NCBI GenBank assembly: GCA_046347625.1
Contig: JAXMFU010000001.1
Location: forward strand, 1,426,001-1,490,000
DNA from: CAIMUS01 sp046347625
GTDB taxonomy: Bacteria > Pseudomonadota > Gammaproteobacteria > Competibacterales > Competibacteraceae
DNA: 64,000 nucleotides
Direction of reading: 5' to 3'
Shown one piece after another: positions 61,783 to 64,000 of the stretch. A program made the position numbers and the translations under genes. Numbering within the stretch: the first letter of the stretch is position 1; every line of letters begins with the position of its first letter. The notes below the pieces were generated by a model. The model saw only the letters and a program-made list of their open reading frames with translations, searched no databases and was not told the origin of the DNA.

Positions 61783-64000
61783 GTGAGCATGCAGCCTCTC
61801 GTTTCCTGCCTCATGCCGACCCGCGCCCGGCATGCGCTGCTGCCGCGCGCGGTGGCAGGCTTCCTCGCGCAGACCCGCGATGATGCCGAACTGGTGATCG
61901 TCAGCGAGGACGGCGTGCCGGACTCGATTGCGGACGCACTGGCCACCGGCAGGGTGCGCCATGTGCCTTGTCCGGCCGGCCTTAAGCTGGGCGCAAAGCG
62001 CAACTTCGCCGGTGAGATCGCGCGCGGCGAGTGGCTGGTGCACTGCGATGACGACGATCTTTACGCATTCGATCGGCTCGCGCGGCAACTGGCGGCGATG
62101 CAGGCGACCGGTGCGGCGGTGAGTGGCTCGAGCCGTGTGCATTTCTACGAAGCGGAGAGCGGCCGTTGCTGGGAATACCGTTATGAGGGTGGACGCCGGC
62201 CCTGGGTGTATGGCGCGACGCTCGCCTACAGGCGCGAATTCTGGCGCCGCCATCCCTTTCCATCCCTCGATACGAGCGAGGACAACGGTTTTGTCTGGGC
62301 CGCATCGGCGCACGAGGTACTGGACCTGGACGATCCGGGACTCTGCCTGTGTGCGATCCATCGAGGTAATACCAGCGCCAAGAACACCCGCGGCGCCTGG
62401 TGGCGGCCGATACACCTGCCGGAAATCTGGCGGACGGCGGTCGACACCGGCCCGCGCGAACCGCCGCCCCGACCGTCGGCCAATCACCTGATCCGCTCTG
62501 GAGACAGCATGATCACCGTCAACCCCACCGACGCCCGCTCAACGTTTAAGCATCCGCCGCGCCAGGATATACCGACGATCGCGGTCGCCCGCACAACCGA
62601 CCTGGAACTGCCCGAATACCGTGCCTTCGACGCCGACCGGCGGCTTCCCCGCATGCGTCGATGGGAGTTGCCCTTCGTCCTGTTTCAGTCGCGGCTTGCG
62701 AACACCATGGCGGTGTTGGATTGCACCATCAATCCGGTCGATTTCGGCGCCCGGCTCGGCCGGCTGTATCCGCATGTCCTTTACCGTCACTGGAACCCGA
62801 TCCAGAACGGCCGTTTTTGTCTCCCGCTCGGTGTTCCCGATGAAGCGTTCGACCGGGTCTTCTGCGTCAACACGCTGGAGCATTTGCTGCGCCCTCAGCG
62901 GGAGGCGCTGCTCCAGGCGCTGGCGAAAAAACTCAAGCCGGGAGGCTGGCTGGCGCTGACCTCCGATTATTACTTCGACTCCTTTTGGAGCGATCGGGCG
63001 TTTCTTGCCGCCGGCATGCTGCGGGCCGATCGCCGGGAAGTGTTTAACGGGTTCAACAAAGTGACCATCGACGAATGGGCCGAATTGGGCGCGGCATGCG
63101 GCGTGTTTCCGCGGGTCGACGCCTGGGAGAATCCCACCGAGGATGACCCAACCCTGTTTCGACAGGCGCCGCCGTTTCCCCATGCCTGCATCGGCGGCGT
63201 GTTTCAGAAAGGCCGAGAGTCCGGAATGTTGCCCGGCCGGCGCATTCTGCTGGCGCTGCTCACCTGGAACACCAAAGACGTGAGTCTGGACTCGGTGCAT
63301 GCCTATCTGCGGGAAGCGAAGCTGCTGCAGCGGCTGGGGCAGGAGCCCTATCTTTGCGTCTGCGATAACGGCTCGACCGACGGGACGGCGGCGGCGTTAA
63401 GGGAACTGCAAGCGGAAATCGACATCCCGCACCGGTTTATTTGCAACGACTCGAACCGAGGCAATTCCGTCGCCCGCAACCAGATTATCGACTATCTGCT
63501 GGAGTGCGGTGCCGATTACCTGTTGTTTATGGATGGCGACATCGAAATCGTGCCTTTTTCCAGCTTCGCCATGCTGCGCTACCTGGAGAATCAAGGGGAG
63601 CGACTGGGCTGTATCGGCGCATGCTCGGCCGGACAGACACCCTATCGTGAGCGGGCGAGCGCTGCTTTTTACAGCATCGAACAGGTGGAGACGACCAACC
63701 TGGTCGCCTGGACCCAATACGGCATGTTCCGTCGGCAACTCTTCGAGGAGGGCATCCGCTTCGACGAGGCCGGACCCTTCACCGGCCCCGGCTGGGGTTT
63801 CGAGGACAACGATCTTGCTTTTCAAATCGACCTCAAAGCTTATGCCAATCAGCGTTTTTTCGGGATGACCTATTTGCACCGGGATGCGCGCTCCTCCGTG
63901 AGAATCATGAAAAGTCTCGGCTTGGATGTACATTCGCTGTACACCGAACGCAAGCGCTATATGATCGACAAATGGGCCGGCGTGCCGCCGATCGACAACG
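61783..64000 (+). CDS. Glycosyltransferase-methyltransferase-glycosyltransferase fusion (partial, runs off right edge)
   Basis: An unbroken frame from GTG 61783 (AAGGAG five bases before) to the window end, at least 739 residues; a second in-frame ATG is at 61789. The first domain (about 1-240) is a GT2-type glycosyltransferase (LVSCLMPTRARHALLPRAVA, DDDD at 89-92 in WLVHCDDDDLYAFDRL). The second (about 280-475) resembles a SAM methyltransferase (VFCVNTLEHLLRPQREALLQ, KLKPGGWLALTSDYYF). The third (from about 490) is another GT2 domain (LLALLTWNTKDVSLDSVHAY, CDNGSTDGT, DGD at 584-586, then GFEDNDLAF). It directly follows the injection-system operon. It may glycosylate particle or surface structures; the substrate is unknown. 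Confidence 0.85.
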   Translation, partial: MSMQPLVSCLMPTRARHALLPRAVAGFLAQTRDDAELVIVSEDGVPDSIADALATGRVRHVPCPAGLKLGAKRNFAGEIARGEWLVHCDDDDLYAFDRLARQLAAMQATGAAVSGSSRVHFYEAESGRCWEYRYEGGRRPWVYGATLAYRREFWRRHPFPSLDTSEDNGFVWAASAHEVLDLDDPGLCLCAIHRGNTSAKNTRGAWWRPIHLPEIWRTAVDTGPREPPPRPSANHLIRSGDSMITVNPTDARSTFKHPPRQDIPTIAVARTTDLELPEYRAFDADRRLPRMRRWELPFVLFQSRLANTMAVLDCTINPVDFGARLGRLYPHVLYRHWNPIQNGRFCLPLGVPDEAFDRVFCVNTLEHLLRPQREALLQALAKKLKPGGWLALTSDYYFDSFWSDRAFLAAGMLRADRREVFNGFNKVTIDEWAELGAACGVFPRVDAWENPTEDDPTLFRQAPPFPHACIGGVFQKGRESGMLPGRRILLALLTWNTKDVSLDSVHAYLREAKLLQRLGQEPYLCVCDNGSTDGTAAALRELQAEIDIPHRFICNDSNRGNSVARNQIIDYLLECGADYLLFMDGDIEIVPFSSFAMLRYLENQGERLGCIGACSAGQTPYRERASAAFYSIEQVETTNLVAWTQYGMFRRQLFEEGIRFDEAGPFTGPGWGFEDNDLAFQIDLKAYANQRFFGMTYLHRDARSSVRIMKSLGLDVHSLYTERKRYMIDKWAGVPPIDN

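Noticed and set aside
1..64000. tRNA or rRNA genes
   Set aside because: No cloverleaf-like or rRNA-like sequence was noticed on either strand by eye; a dedicated search was not possible.

Overview
The window is a GC-rich chromosomal segment, most likely from a gammaproteobacterium. The evidence is a proteobacterial-type gene set, an IS21 element, sigma-54 regulation and many dispersed hairpin repeats; a Competibacter-like or purple-sulfur-like lineage would fit, but the genus is not resolved. Three specialised systems occupy most of it.

(1) 1-3450: a sulfur-metabolism cluster typical of Family 2A encapsulins. It holds a cysteine desulfurase with a long low-complexity N-terminal extension, a single-domain rhodanese and a serine O-acetyltransferase. 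Just upstream, and entering from the left edge, is a second protein that looks like only the N-terminal cargo-type extension, with no catalytic domain. The shell gene is not in the window. Region 3450-8035 holds ordinary small genes (membrane protein, cupin, short-chain dehydrogenase, glycine-zipper lipoprotein) and repeats.

(2) 8123-26351, minus strand: a BREX type 2 (Pgl) phage-defence locus in the order pglW, pglX, pglY, pglZ. pglZ is split by a complete 2466-bp IS21-family element; removing the element and one 8-bp flank restores one continuous reading frame. Two passenger modules sit between the pgl genes: a DUF559 (Vsr-like) endonuclease between pglW and pglX, and a brnT/brnA toxin-antitoxin pair between pglX and pglY. 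Each is bracketed by inverted copies of the same hairpin repeat, and one flank has grown to nine tandem 55-bp units. brxD and brxHI are not seen, so the locus is probably disabled or decaying.

(3) 30325-61763, plus strand: an extracellular contractile injection system (eCIS, phage-tail-like). An NtrC-type sigma-54 activator with a degenerate receiver domain precedes it. Between them are palindromic TGTAAC-type sites and a good -24/-12 promoter match. The operon encodes a DUF3467 protein, the DUF4255 cap/terminator, two sheath-family proteins, two tube proteins, a LysM-type baseplate protein, a 58-aa Cis6-like protein, hub, spike, a C-terminally membrane-anchored protein, gp25, gpJ-like and gpI-like baseplate proteins, a fibre-like protein and a companion, a disordered protein, the AAA+ ATPase, and a 1077-aa protein ending in a deaminase-fold toxin domain (HAE ... 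PCxxC). A small membrane protein and a large open-ended glycosyltransferase/methyltransferase/glycosyltransferase fusion follow and run off the right edge.

Between BREX and eCIS lie a family I CoA-transferase with a C-terminal extension and a broken 6-phosphogluconate dehydrogenase, in a repeat-rich stretch. The main points for follow-up are the stand-alone encapsulin-tag protein, the repeat-bracketed cassettes inside BREX, and the sigma-54-linked eCIS with a candidate deaminase effector.
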